From assembly GCA_013299115.1 (NCBI GenBank), contig JAAFKA010000008.1, positions 1 to 64,000 of the forward strand: a stretch of 64,000 nt of DNA, read 5' to 3'. The stretch's first letter is position 1. Each line of letters opens with the position of its first letter. This document shows positions 35,653 through 45,348 of this stretch, in pieces. Position numbers and translations under genes: made by a program. This stretch comes from Cytophagales bacterium (GTDB taxonomy: Bacteria; Bacteroidota; Bacteroidia; Cytophagales; Thermoflexibacteraceae). A model generated the notes under the pieces. It was not told the origin of the DNA, ran no database searches, and saw only the letters and a list, made by a program, of their open reading frames with translations.

Positions 35653-37107
35653 ATGTTGCCAGAAAATAAACCAGTAGCCGAATTAGAAGCTATTCAAAAA
35701 CTTATAGAAACTTATAAAGATAGTTTAACCTGTGTTCAAAAAGACAATGGCTATTATTTTACAGAAAAAAATAGAGATAATGGTTTTTATTTTTGGATAA
35801 AATACATTACTACTTCTTTAGACTTTGATGGATTTGGCGAACCAATATCAAATCCTGATATACTTGATATTTCTTTTAGTAGTAAACCTTTTAGCAAGTT
35901 TAATTTGGAAGAAGGTAATAGAAAAATTCAAATAGGGGCAAATGAATTGTTCAAATCTTTATATAGATTATTATTTGATTGGCTTAATGTAATAGAAGCT
36001 GAACGGAGTTTTGATTACACAAAATTTGATAAACTTGTTCCCAAAACATTTAATACTTCATTGGCACCATTGCTTACTACTGATACATTAAAACAACTTC
36101 AAATTTCCAACTTCAAAGGCATTTCCGATTTAACAATTAATTTTGACGAACAAGTTACCATCATTTTAGGCAAAAATGCTTCGGGCAAAACAAGTGTTTT
36201 GCAGGCTTTGGCTTTGGCTTTGTTGCCTGATGACAATACAGACAAAGATAGAGAATTTGAAAAAATGATTAAAATGGGTTGTCCCTATGCAAAAATTAAT
36301 AACTTTTTTTCAAAAAATGACTTTTTTGACCAAGTTATTATTATTGAACAAAATAGAAAACGAGGTAATTCGCCAACCTATATTTGTCCAATACTATTAG
36401 GCTATGGAACAAATATGTTTTATGACAAAAGAGAAAAAAATAAGTACCAAGATTTTGTAAAACTTATAATTGCGGGCAATGCCAAACATTACTTTACGAG
36501 GTCTTTGTTTCGCAATTTTGATGATACTTTTTTAGATGTTTTAGATGTTCTCAACCATTTGTATTATGAGGAGCCACGAGAAAAAGAAGAAACTATACGC
36601 AATAATTCCAAAGAAATAAGAACTGTGGTTGCCCAAACAATCAATAGTTTGTTGCCAAAAGATTTGATACAAATAAAATTAGTAGAGGAAAGAAGTTATT
36701 ATTTTGTCAATCAGGCAGGAGATAATTTAGATACAGACCAATTAAGCGAAGGTTACAGAGCAAACGTAATTTTGTTGGGTGATATGCTGTGCAGGCTCAT
36801 GGCTATGCGTAAGTACGTGCAAGAAACAACGCCTATTGCCGAAGTTTTTAAGGAAATGCGGGGCGTGGTGGCAATAGACGAATTTGATAGGCATTTGCAC
36901 CCAAGCTGGCAGAAAGTTTTTGTGGATAATTTGTTGGCTGTGTTGCCCAATATGCAGTTTGTTTTGACAACGCACAACCCAATGGCAATTCTGAACCGCA
37001 AGGAAAACGAAGTGTTGAAATTAGTTTTCGATTATTGTGGGAAAAACAAGGTCAGAGATGTGCCATTTGTGAGAAAACTTTACAAGGTAGAGGTGGTGCA
37101 GATGTAG
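35653..37107 (+). CDS. AAA ATPase, PtuA-like (Septu defence candidate)
   Basis: A 484-residue P-loop ATPase of the RecF/OLD-like group. An N-terminal region of about 150 residues precedes LQISNFKGISDLTINFDEQVTIILGKNASGKTSVLQALA (Walker A in GKNASGKTS); the ABC-type signature is QLSEGYRANVILLGDM, and Walker B is GVVAIDEFDRHLHPSWQ, followed by VLTTHNPMAIL. An HNH nuclease frame follows directly, the arrangement of the two-gene Septu (PtuA-PtuB) anti-phage system. The last 28 residues after ENEVLKL do not look conserved and overlap the HNH frame by 73 bp, suggesting a frameshift or deletion scar. Assignment to Septu is by analogy. Confidence 0.8.
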   Translation: MLPENKPVAELEAIQKLIETYKDSLTCVQKDNGYYFTEKNRDNGFYFWIKYITTSLDFDGFGEPISNPDILDISFSSKPFSKFNLEEGNRKIQIGANELFKSLYRLLFDWLNVIEAERSFDYTKFDKLVPKTFNTSLAPLLTTDTLKQLQISNFKGISDLTINFDEQVTIILGKNASGKTSVLQALALALLPDDNTDKDREFEKMIKMGCPYAKINNFFSKNDFFDQVIIIEQNRKRGNSPTYICPILLGYGTNMFYDKREKNKYQDFVKLIIAGNAKHYFTRSLFRNFDDTFLDVLDVLNHLYYEEPREKEETIRNNSKEIRTVVAQTINSLLPKDLIQIKLVEERSYYFVNQAGDNLDTDQLSEGYRANVILLGDMLCRLMAMRKYVQETTPIAEVFKEMRGVVAIDEFDRHLHPSWQKVFVDNLLAVLPNMQFVLTTHNPMAILNRKENEVLKLVFDYCGKNKVRDVPFVRKLYKVEVVQM

Positions 37108-37646
37108 AACATTATAGACCAAAAGAGGAATATTGGTGGCTGGCTTACGTGCCTGAAAATTATTATGTAACTTGTGATGAATGTAACCGTTATGAAAAAG
37201 GTACACAATTTCCTTTTGCAATAGATTCATTACAAGTGAGTCATGAAACAAAAGATAAAATTGCAGAGGAAATTCCTTTGTTAATTAATCCTTTGCTTGA
37301 AAATCCATACCAATATTTTAAAGTAGTTTTTGATACACACGCCGCCACTAAAAAACGTATTATTCGGCTCGAACCCTTAGAAACCTTAAAAAAAGGTAGC
37401 ATTGTGTATGAAAAAGCAATGAAAACTACCGAGGTTTTTAATATAAATTTAGACAAATACGAAACAGCTAAACACTATATGAAGATTACGGTCAATATGG
37501 AATTTCATCAATACCTTTACGAATTAGCACAAAAGGTTGTTTGTCAGGAAGACGATAGATTAGAATTTTATCATCAGTTGGATAGCAAATACAAAAACTT
37601 AGGCTATACAGCCATGATTATGGCAGGAAATGTGGAAATTATTTAA
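37035..37646 (+). CDS. HNH endonuclease, PtuB-like
   Basis: About 203 residues with an HNH/zinc-knuckle nuclease core: CAICEKTL, ADVEHYRPK (catalytic His region), and VTCDECNRYEKGTQFP, followed by LINPLLENPYQYF, typical of HNH proteins partnered with AAA ATPases. The frame is open from 36930, with no ATG or GTG; the only start before the motif is the TTG at 37035. Similarity to HNH proteins seems to begin earlier (FRLLWEKQGQRC). So the N-terminus is missing, or translation enters by a -1 shift from the ATPase gene. Confidence 0.75.
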   Translation: MWEKQGQRCAICEKTLQGRGGADVEHYRPKEEYWWLAYVPENYYVTCDECNRYEKGTQFPFAIDSLQVSHETKDKIAEEIPLLINPLLENPYQYFKVVFDTHAATKKRIIRLEPLETLKKGSIVYEKAMKTTEVFNINLDKYETAKHYMKITVNMEFHQYLYELAQKVVCQEDDRLEFYHQLDSKYKNLGYTAMIMAGNVEII

Positions 37647-38068
37647 CGTAAGTTGTGTAGTGCTGTGGCTGCGGGCTTTATGCTATTAAGCTAAGAAATT
37701 GTTTTTAAGTGGGGCTGCCTAAGTGCCGTTAGGCACGAAATATTTATAGCAAGTCATATTCCTACACTTCAAAGTGCCGTAGGCACGATATATTTTGCCC
37801 GCAGTGGAACTGCTACGGCACTTAGGGGAGTAGAGTCGCACTTTTGCTATAAATATTGCAGTCCTACGGACTTAAAAAGAAATTTAATTGATTGATAACC
37901 AATTAATTAAAACTTTACTTGTTTTACTTTTTTAGCTTAATAGCATTGGGCTAAAGCCCAATGCTACAGTTTCACTACGCAACTTATGTTACTCAGATTC
38001 AAAATTCAAAACTAACAATTCAAAACTAAAAATTCAAAACTAAACATTCAACATTCAAAATTACTTTC
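37647..38068. repeat. 422-bp intergenic region of composite repeats
   Basis: Holds hairpins GTGCCGTTAGGCAC and GTGCCGTAGGCAC, an outer inverted pair AATATTTATAGCAA / TTGCTATAAATATT (about 37740 and 37845), the hairpin GCATTGGGCTAAAGCCCAATGC near 37945, and at 38000-38060 four degenerate copies of AATTCAAAACTAA. No gene was found; the promoter of the TonB receptor probably lies in the right part. Confidence 0.75.
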
Positions 38069-40489
38069 ATGGCTTTTCGTTTGCTTTCTTTCTTTTCTCA
38101 TTTTTTTGTTGGCTGTTGTTTTTTACTCCACTCTTTGGTTTTGGTGGCACAAACCAAACCTACTGCTACCATAAAAGGCAAAGTAGTATCCGAAAATGGT
38201 ACGGCTTTGGAGTTGGCAACGGTGGGTATTTTGGGTACTTCTCTTGCCACTACCACCGACTCGCAAGGTTTTTTTCAGTTGGAAGTACCAGCCATGCAGC
38301 CTTTGGTGTTGGTAATCAAATACTTATCTTACAAAGACGAAAGGCGAAGTTTGCAACTGAAAGACAAAGAAATTTTGCAAATTACTTTTCGGTTGCAAGA
38401 GCAAACCAACAGTTTAGACTCCGTAGAAGTTACCAACAAAGACGAACAACGGGGAGAAGCCAGCACCATCATTATCAATCCTTTGCAAGCCCGAAAAACC
38501 CCTACGCCTTTTGGCGATGCTATGGATTTGGTAAAAGGAATAGGGTTGGGTGTAGTAACAACTTCCGAATTATCGTCTGCTTATGCGGTGCGTGGGGGAA
38601 GTTTTGACGAAAATTTGGTTTATGTCAATAATATGGAGGTTTACCGACCTTTTTTGGTTACGGCAGGACAACAAGAAGGGCTGAGTTTTCCAAACCCCGA
38701 TTTAATCAAAGAAATTAAGTTTTCGGCAGGAGGTTGGCAACCAAAATTTGGCGACAAACTCTCGTCTGTACTGAACATAGAATACAAAACTCCCACCAAA
38801 TTTGCAGCCTCTGCCTCGGTTAGTTTGTTGGGGGCTACAGCTCATTTGGAGGCTACCACCAAAAACAAACGCAGCAGTTTAATCATAGGGGCAAGGCACA
38901 AATCTGCCCGATATTTTCTCAATACACTGCCCACACAAGGCTCTTATTTGCCCCAATTTACTGATATTCAGACCATTGCAAACATAGCCATAGGCAAACG
39001 GCAATCTCCACACCGCAAAGCCGAACCGCAAACAATGCTTACTTTGCTGTTGAGTTATGCCCAAAATCGTTATCAGGTAATACCTCGATTTCGCAAAACC
39101 GAATTTGGAACTTTCAATCAATCCTTGTCTTTGTCCATAGATTTCGAAGGGCAGGAAATGATGAATTATGATACTTGGCAGAGCAGTTTGCGACTAACCC
39201 ACCATTTTTCACGCCAGTTTACTTCCAACTTGATTTTGTCGGGTGTGAACACACAAGAACGTGAATACTCCAACGTAGAAGCATTTTATAGGCTTTGCGA
39301 CATCAATACGCAAGTGGCAGTAACAAGTGGGCAAGACCGTTGCAGTGTGGTGCGGGGTTTAGGCACACTGTTCGACTACCGCCGCAATGCCCTGAATGCC
39401 AATCTGTTTGCCGTAGAAACTCGCAATGAATACCGCCAAAGTGCCGACCATACCTTAGAGTTTGGGGCAAAATACAATGCCGAATTGATAGAAGACAATA
39501 TTTCGGAGTACAGTTTTTCAGACTCGGCAGATTATGCAAAAATTAGCAACCGTTTGCAAACGACCAATATCCTGAATACCAACCGTTTGAGTGGCTATGT
39601 GCAGCAAAATCATCGTTGGGGCAACCACACCTTGACCTACGGCTTTCGGCTGAATTATTGGAATTTAAACCAACAAACTCTGTTTAGTCCTCGTGTGCAG
39701 TATGCTGTCAAACCAAATTGGAAAAAAGATATTGTGTTCAATTTGGCGGCGGGCTACTACCAACAACCTCCTTTTTACAGAGAATTGCGTGATTTTGAGG
39801 GCAGAATCAACCGCAATTTGAAAGCCCAAACCTCCATTCACTTTATTGGCGGCTTGACTTGGGATTTTCTATATTGGGGCAGACCTTTTCGCCTCTTGTC
39901 CGAAGGTTATTACAAGTATCTCGACAATGTAGTACCTTATGACGTGGACAATGTACGCCTGCGATACTACGCCCAAAATAGTGCCGTTGCCTTTGTTTCG
40001 GGCATAGATACCCGACTCAGTGGCGAATTTATCAAAGGAACAGACTCGTGGATAGGCATCAGTTTGATGACTGCCCAAGAAAAATTAGATGGAGATTCGC
40101 GTGGGTTTGTCCGCCGCCCTGTCGACCAGAGATTAACGGCTACACTAAGTTTTGAAGACCATTTACCCAAAAATCCGACTATTCGTATGAATATGCGTAT
40201 GCTGTACGGCACAGGTTTGCCCTTCGGTGTGCCTAACCAACCGCAATATCGAGCAGCTTTGGCGGGGTCGTCTTATTGGCGGGTGGATATTGGTTTTTCC
40301 AAAATATTTTATGTCAAAGGCAACAAAGACCGCAGCATTTGGGTAGGTTTGGAGGTGCTTAATTTGTTGGGCAACAACAACGTGATTTCTTACCTCTGGA
40401 TAAAAGATTATGCCAGCAACAGTTATGCCGTACCTAATGACCTTTCACAACGATTTTTTAACTTGCGGGTGATTGGGAGGTTGAATTAG
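38069..40489 (+). CDS. TonB-dependent receptor with carboxypeptidase-regulatory-like domain
   Basis: An 806-residue outer-membrane receptor. A signal peptide (to about residue 28, LVLVAQ) precedes a CarboxypepD_reg-like beta-sandwich (ATIKGKVVSENGTALELATVGIL, about 33-115), then a plug domain (GDAMDLVKGIGLGVVTTSELSSAYAVRGGSFDENLVYVNNMEVY) and a 22-strand barrel ending LRVIGRLN. No SusD partner follows, so it is not a SusCD pair. The ligand is unknown. It converges with a second receptor gene downstream. Confidence 0.9.
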   Translation: MAFRLLSFFSHFFVGCCFLLHSLVLVAQTKPTATIKGKVVSENGTALELATVGILGTSLATTTDSQGFFQLEVPAMQPLVLVIKYLSYKDERRSLQLKDKEILQITFRLQEQTNSLDSVEVTNKDEQRGEASTIIINPLQARKTPTPFGDAMDLVKGIGLGVVTTSELSSAYAVRGGSFDENLVYVNNMEVYRPFLVTAGQQEGLSFPNPDLIKEIKFSAGGWQPKFGDKLSSVLNIEYKTPTKFAASASVSLLGATAHLEATTKNKRSSLIIGARHKSARYFLNTLPTQGSYLPQFTDIQTIANIAIGKRQSPHRKAEPQTMLTLLLSYAQNRYQVIPRFRKTEFGTFNQSLSLSIDFEGQEMMNYDTWQSSLRLTHHFSRQFTSNLILSGVNTQEREYSNVEAFYRLCDINTQVAVTSGQDRCSVVRGLGTLFDYRRNALNANLFAVETRNEYRQSADHTLEFGAKYNAELIEDNISEYSFSDSADYAKISNRLQTTNILNTNRLSGYVQQNHRWGNHTLTYGFRLNYWNLNQQTLFSPRVQYAVKPNWKKDIVFNLAAGYYQQPPFYRELRDFEGRINRNLKAQTSIHFIGGLTWDFLYWGRPFRLLSEGYYKYLDNVVPYDVDNVRLRYYAQNSAVAFVSGIDTRLSGEFIKGTDSWIGISLMTAQEKLDGDSRGFVRRPVDQRLTATLSFEDHLPKNPTIRMNMRMLYGTGLPFGVPNQPQYRAALAGSSYWRVDIGFSKIFYVKGNKDRSIWVGLEVLNLLGNNNVISYLWIKDYASNSYAVPNDLSQRFFNLRVIGRLN

Positions 40490-40859
40490 GCTGATTTGTT
40501 AGAAGTTATTAGAGTTTGTAACATAGACTTTAATCCAATGCTGTTAAGCTAAGGAATCGTATTTACAACCCTGAAAGGGTTGTAGGTTGTTTCTTAGCTT
40601 AACAGCATTGAAGTTTAATCCATGTCATTAAGTTAAGAAACCATATTGATAACCTCGAAGAGGTTAAACAGCAATAGCCCTAAAAATAGGCTTTGTGCAA
40701 ATAAGCAATTAAACTATCGTTGCAACAAAGCCTCTGCTTACTATAAACTAAGTAGTTAGATTTAAATAAACTCTAATATTTTAAACCTTATATAGCTGAT
40801 TATCAGATTTATCCGACACCTTTGAGGTGTCGGATAATTAAGTTCAATTACTTAATAAT
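40490..40859. repeat. Intergenic hairpins between convergent receptors
   Basis: CCAATGCTGTTAAGCTAAG (from 40540) pairs with CTTAGCTTAACAGCATTG (to 40609) around an inner hairpin ACAACCCTGAAAGGGTTGT; a partial relative follows at 40618. TTATCCGACACCTTTGAGG... at 40809-40838 is a palindrome found also at 59802, 60333 and inside the gene at 58771. These can terminate both genes. Confidence 0.8.
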
Positions 40860-43328
40860 CTAAAAACTCACCCTCACCGCCACTGTTGCATTTCGCCCCG
40901 CAGCACTGATGCCCGAAGCAAAATAACGATAGTGCTGGTCAAAAATATTGTCTAAACTGCCTTGCAACTGCACAAAACGATTGATTTGATAGGAAGCACG
41001 CAAATTGAACGTAACCCACGAAGGCATACCGTCTTTTGTGGCATATTGCAAATTATCCTCGCCCGACTTGCTATAATCTGCCAAATATTTCCAACCATTA
41101 TACATACTCCACACTTCTGCACGCAGCTTTTTTGCCTCAAAAACCAAAGAAGTCATGCCATACAAAGGCGGAATGTGGTCAAGTGGCGTATTTTGCACAC
41201 TTGCAATATCTTTTGTAACAGTGCCGACTGTGTAGGTCAAATTGGTTTTGAAAGACAAAAATTTGCTAAATTTTGCTTTAATTGTTCCCTGAAAACCATA
41301 AATATTGGCATCAGACGCATTTTGCATAGCTTGAATAGGCGTTGGTCTGCCCCCAAAGGTGATGGTGGTTTGTCCGTTGTAAGTAATTGGTCTGACCACC
41401 ATTGCATCTGTAAACCAAGTGTAAAAAGCCGTACCTTCTATCAACAATTTGTTTTCTATTTGGTAGGCAACACTCAATTCGCCTGTAGTGGTGTATTCGG
41501 GTTTCAAGTTAGGATTAGGCACTGTAACCGAAGTACCTGCTGCCGACTCAAATATCTTGCCTACATCATCTACATTAGGTGCGCGAAAACCTGTGGACAA
41601 CATACCCGAAATTTTTAGGTTTCGGTGGGGCAAGGCAACCAAACCCACATAACCATTGAGGGCGGTGTTGCTTTGGTTGAGGGTTTTGTCAAACGTAAAC
41701 GGATAAGTGCCGTCTGTAAACCTTGCATCTTGCGACTGCAAACCAACATAGTTCATTCGCAAACCCGAACTAAACACAAAATTTGTTCTGGTTTTGCCCA
41801 TTTCCCAGCTATAATTGGCGTAGGCTGCTGCACTTGTCATAGACGAGCCTTGATTGGGATACCGAGTAGTGCCTCCTGCTACAACTGTATTGGTGTTCAC
41901 ATTCCACCTCTCCACCGAAGACTGCACATCATTGTAATAGACCTCTGCCCCATAACGCAATTCGTGGCGAAGTGCCAAATTTTTACGCAAATCGGCATTA
42001 AAAGCATAGACTTTCACTTTTTCTATGCGGTTGGTACGAGTTGCAGAGTTGAAACTTCTTGTAATTCGGCTTTCCTCTATGTCTTGATAAGAGCCAATCA
42101 GGGTAGCATTGTCAAACAAAGCATTTTTGCGGTTAAACTCTGCTCTCAAACTCCCAAACAAACGGTTTTGAGGGCCGTATTCCCAAGTCGCAAAATTCGG
42201 TAATCTTAAACCTGCTGCATTAGTAGCCACTTCGCCCAATCTGTCTGTACGTGGCACATTTGAACTGGTGGAATATTGCAAATTGGCAATAAACCTTGTG
42301 TTTTGGGTGGCTTGAAACAAGATTTTTTGCGTAAAATCTGACTGCACATAACCCGAACCATATTGGCGGTTTACATTGTCGGCTTTGTTTGCCACATCAC
42401 CTGTATTGTCGGGTTTGCGGGTTACAAAAAACTCACGTTTAAACAGTTCGGGGTAGTCGGTTGGTCGGTTGCTGCCCGCCACCACATCATCAAAGTTTTT
42501 TTGCGTAAAGTTAGTCAAGAAGGCAAATTTTCGCAGCCCAAAATTGAGGTTGAGGTTTGCCATATTTTCGTTGGCAGCCGAACCATATTTATAAAAAGCA
42601 CCGCCTTTTACCAGTGGTTTTTGGCTGCTGCTTAGTTCGGGGTTGCGGGTGAAAAAGTGCATCACACCACCCAAAGCATCGCTGCCATACATCACCGAAC
42701 CATTGCCAAACAGGACTTCGGTTCTTTCGAGCATATAAGGGTCTATGGTTATCACGTTTTGCAAATGCCCACCTCTGTAAATGGCGTTGTTCATCCGCAC
42801 CCCGTCCACCACCAAACTCACTTTGTTTGCCTCAAAACCCCGAATAATAGGGCTGCTACCGCCAAATTGTGAAGTTTGCACATATACATTGCCTGTATTT
42901 CGGAGCATATCTCCTGCCGTTTGAGGATTGGTAAAGGCAATTTCTTTGGCATCAATCACCTCTATTTTGTGTGGAATATCCAATTTGGATTCCTCCCTGC
43001 GGTTGGCAGAAAATACTGTTTCTGACAAGTTGAATACCTTATCTGCTAAGTTAATGGTTTGATTATCAGCAATATCTTTCTTTTCTATGCTTAGTTTTTG
43101 GAAAGAAATGTGATAAATCGTAAGCACCGCCTCAGCCTCAAATTCGGCAAGATTTGCCCTTCCTTTGGCATCACTCACTGCGGTTTTGCTGCGGTCTTGG
43201 TTTTGGATAACTGCCTGTGCAACAGGTTGCAAGGTAGTTTGGCTACGCAACATAATAGTTTGGGCGTAGCTGCTAGTGGCTGTTGCCCATAGCAAAGCAG
43301 CCAATAGAAAAATATTGGATAGTTTCAT
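40860..43328 (-). CDS. TonB-dependent receptor, haem/haemoglobin-receptor-like
   Basis: An 822-residue receptor with a signal peptide ending SSYAQ, a short beta-sandwich domain (QPVAQAVIQNQDRSKTAVSDAKGRANLAEF), and a plug with NPQTAGDMLRNTGNVYVQ, GGSSPIIRGFEANKVSLVVDGVRMNNAIYRGGHLQ and GSVMYGSDALGGVMHFFTR, a pattern like the HmuR/TonB haemoglobin-receptor group. The barrel ends in AGRNATVAVRVSF, with the terminal aromatic. A small membrane-anchored protein gene lies about 150 bp upstream on the same strand. Iron or haem uptake is likely but not proven. Confidence 0.88.
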   Translation of the reverse strand: MKLSNIFLLAALLWATATSSYAQTIMLRSQTTLQPVAQAVIQNQDRSKTAVSDAKGRANLAEFEAEAVLTIYHISFQKLSIEKKDIADNQTINLADKVFNLSETVFSANRREESKLDIPHKIEVIDAKEIAFTNPQTAGDMLRNTGNVYVQTSQFGGSSPIIRGFEANKVSLVVDGVRMNNAIYRGGHLQNVITIDPYMLERTEVLFGNGSVMYGSDALGGVMHFFTRNPELSSSQKPLVKGGAFYKYGSAANENMANLNLNFGLRKFAFLTNFTQKNFDDVVAGSNRPTDYPELFKREFFVTRKPDNTGDVANKADNVNRQYGSGYVQSDFTQKILFQATQNTRFIANLQYSTSSNVPRTDRLGEVATNAAGLRLPNFATWEYGPQNRLFGSLRAEFNRKNALFDNATLIGSYQDIEESRITRSFNSATRTNRIEKVKVYAFNADLRKNLALRHELRYGAEVYYNDVQSSVERWNVNTNTVVAGGTTRYPNQGSSMTSAAAYANYSWEMGKTRTNFVFSSGLRMNYVGLQSQDARFTDGTYPFTFDKTLNQSNTALNGYVGLVALPHRNLKISGMLSTGFRAPNVDDVGKIFESAAGTSVTVPNPNLKPEYTTTGELSVAYQIENKLLIEGTAFYTWFTDAMVVRPITYNGQTTITFGGRPTPIQAMQNASDANIYGFQGTIKAKFSKFLSFKTNLTYTVGTVTKDIASVQNTPLDHIPPLYGMTSLVFEAKKLRAEVWSMYNGWKYLADYSKSGEDNLQYATKDGMPSWVTFNLRASYQINRFVQLQGSLDNIFDQHYRYFASGISAAGRNATVAVRVSF

Positions 43329-43349
43329 AAAAGTTTTTGAGTAAAAAAG

Positions 43350-43480
43350 CCTGTAGAACGGACTTCAGTCCGTTCAGTTCATAACTTTGGCAGTGGCTTT
43401 TTTGCCCTGCCAATAGTTATGAACATAGTTTTTTGAACTACAAACTATTGGCAGGGTTTGCAACCACTGCCAAAGTTTTA
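43350..43480. repeat. Hairpin repeats upstream of the receptor gene
   Basis: GAACGGACTTCAGTCCGTTC (about 43356) is followed by a long inverted pair: AACTTTGGCAGTGG...CCCTGCCAATAGTT and its complement running to about 43473. The second is a relative of the 145-bp repeat at the start of the window. Confidence 0.8.
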
Positions 43481-44023
43481 TAGTTCAAAAAACTTCGGTG
43501 GCTCTTTTTTTTCACTCAACAACTGAGATTTGTAGAGATTTTGGTAGGAACTATAAAAAACAGACAAGTAAAGGGGCAAAAGCAAAAAAGGTTTTTCGGT
43601 TGCTTGCGTGTATGTATAGGTAGGGATATAAGCAATTTTTTTGGCAAACTCCCATTGTAAGATAGAATTTGCATTACTATCTGTTTGCTTTTGCTGTTCA
43701 AAACTTTTGACTACTTGGGTTTCTTTGGTGTCTTGCAAACAATAGTAAATAGTTGATTTTGAGGTAGTTGCAACTTTCACTATATCATATAATTTGCCTT
43801 GATACCAAAATTCTTTGTTGGCTTTTTCCCAAACCAACAGCTTTTCGTTTTCAGGCGTAATTGTAACTTTTTCCAATATTGCTTCGGGCAGTCCTTGGGC
43901 TATGAGTTTTTGCGTTTGCGTATAGATATGGTGTTGCCAGACTACCAAAACAGGAGCATAGTTTAGCAGTTGTAGCAGTGCAAAAATGAGCAAGGATATG
44001 GTAAGAAGTTTTTTCACTATCAA
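43478..44023 (-). CDS. Membrane-anchored protein of unknown function
   Basis: A 181-residue protein with one N-terminal hydrophobic segment (about 7-27, LLTISLLIFALLQLLNYAPVL) and an extracytoplasmic part containing LLVWEKANKEFWYQGKLYDIVKV and STIYYCLQDTKETQVV. Proteins of this shape occur beside TonB-dependent receptors in other Bacteroidota, as here. Its start overlaps the end of the upstream nuclease-like gene by 4 bp. Function unknown. Confidence 0.65.
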   Translation of the reverse strand: MIVKKLLTISLLIFALLQLLNYAPVLVVWQHHIYTQTQKLIAQGLPEAILEKVTITPENEKLLVWEKANKEFWYQGKLYDIVKVATTSKSTIYYCLQDTKETQVVKSFEQQKQTDSNANSILQWEFAKKIAYIPTYTYTQATEKPFLLLPLYLSVFYSSYQNLYKSQLLSEKKEPPKFFEL

Positions 44024-44643
44024 AACATATCAAATTTTTCGGCAGTTTTCACGCAGTCTGCAAAAATAAAATCCAAAATACCTAAGAGTTTATTGGCATT
44101 GTCTAAGCCTACGCCAATCGGGTGGCGGTAGATAATTTTGCCGTCTAATTTGCCAAATTCCCAACCTTTGCCTATGCTAACCAAGCCATAAATAGGAATT
44201 TCGGGGTTTTTATTGAGCAATTGTGCCACAATTAACTGTTTGTAAGCATCAGACCAACCCAAATCATAGTCGTCATGTTTTGCCTCCACTGTTATCAACA
44301 AAGGTTTACCAAATACATCTTCGCCTGTTTTATTTTTTGGGGCTACTACATAATCTGGAACTAAAATCAGGTCTTCGTATTTAATTTGGGGGTGGCTGTA
44401 TAGTTTGGCTCGTGGGTTGCGTTTCCACGCCTCTTTTAGCAAAGGAGAAATCAAAAACTCACAAGCGTAGGCTTCCATATCTGTATCTCCTCTGTTGGAG
44501 AGTACAAAAGATAAATCAGCCTCCAAATGTGCAGGTATTGGTAATTCCTGTATAGTTTTCAAATCAATAAACTTCTCTTTTTGCACCTGTAAGCCAAAAT
44601 AGGTTAATAATTCGGCATTGTTCTTAAAATCACTAAATTTCAT
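44020..44643 (-). CDS. PD-(D/E)XK nuclease-like protein, gene B copy 1
   Basis: A 207-residue protein (start at MKFSDFKNN) with a recognisable PD-(D/E)XK core: MEAYACEFLISPLLKEAW, LYSHPQIKYEDLILVPDYVVA (acidic residue), PLLITVEAKHDDYDLGWSDAYKQL (E-x-K and a downstream Gln), then IYGLVSIGKGWEFGKLDGKIIYRHP. About 45 bp separate it from the upstream gene A. It is nearly identical in its middle to the protein at 45349. Related proteins in cyanobacteria and Bacteroidota are of unknown role; a restriction or defence function is only a guess. Confidence 0.7.
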   Translation of the reverse strand: MKFSDFKNNAELLTYFGLQVQKEKFIDLKTIQELPIPAHLEADLSFVLSNRGDTDMEAYACEFLISPLLKEAWKRNPRAKLYSHPQIKYEDLILVPDYVVAPKNKTGEDVFGKPLLITVEAKHDDYDLGWSDAYKQLIVAQLLNKNPEIPIYGLVSIGKGWEFGKLDGKIIYRHPIGVGLDNANKLLGILDFIFADCVKTAEKFDMF

Positions 44644-44688
44644 AGCAGTTTTGTGTTTGGGCAAAGATAGGAAAAAATTATGATAGCC

Positions 44689-45300
44689 TTAACTTATCTG
44701 AGGAATATAAAAATCTACAATGGCTTGCAAAACTCCCAACAGCGAAGGTAAATCATTGATATAATATCTTTTATCGTCTATCGAACAAATTTTGTTTTCT
44801 AACTTCAAAAACTGCCATTCCGTACCTGTTGTTACGCAACCATAAATGACTGTAATATTTTTACCTTCATTTTGGTTATAAATCCTTGCACCTTCCATTT
44901 GGGCTATGCACTGCGGAATATTTTTTTCTATGTCGTTATCTTCTGCCTCTATCATGCAAAATAGGGGCGTAGTCATTTCAAAACCTTGTTTGCCACTGCT
45001 CAAAATAAAATCACATTCGCCATTTAAGCCCTGTTTTTCATCGGCAATCAGTACAGCACCCGAATACAAAGAGGCGTGGTAAGCATTTTTTTCCACAATT
45101 TCCAATAAAATGGGAAAAACAATCCCCTCAGACCTTGATTTTTCACTAAACAAAGCCAATCTTGTAGCTTTATGCAAGGTTTGTTTTAGCCATTCACTTG
45201 CATTAAAAGGCAGGATAGTAGGAAATAAGTTTCTTACTTGTTCATTTTCAATGCCTAATTCGGTGCGTACTTTTTTGTAATTAAATTGGCTATATCCCAT
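44689..45300 (-). CDS. PD-(D/E)XK-like protein with altered active site, gene A copy 1
   Basis: A 203-residue protein, MGYSQFNYKKVRTELGI at the start, KSRSEGIVFPILLEI, GLNGECDFILSSGK (acidic residue), PLFCMIEAEDNDIEKNIPQCIAQMEGARIYNQ, and VIYGCVTTGTEWQFLKLENK. The relatives I recall in cyanobacteria carry VEAKNENI at the active-site strand; here the lysine is replaced (IEAEDNDI), so catalysis may be lost. It pairs with gene B (44020). A near-copy of the pair lies directly upstream. Confidence 0.7.
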   Translation of the reverse strand: MGYSQFNYKKVRTELGIENEQVRNLFPTILPFNASEWLKQTLHKATRLALFSEKSRSEGIVFPILLEIVEKNAYHASLYSGAVLIADEKQGLNGECDFILSSGKQGFEMTTPLFCMIEAEDNDIEKNIPQCIAQMEGARIYNQNEGKNITVIYGCVTTGTEWQFLKLENKICSIDDKRYYINDLPSLLGVLQAIVDFYIPQIS

Positions 45301-45348
45301 AATCTTGTGTAATTATTATCAAAGATAGGTATTTTAGTCTAATTTTAA

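Noticed and set aside
38069-43328. The two TonB-dependent receptors as a SusCD-type polysaccharide locus
   Set aside because: They are convergent, no SusD-like lipoprotein or glycoside hydrolase is present, and one resembles haem receptors.
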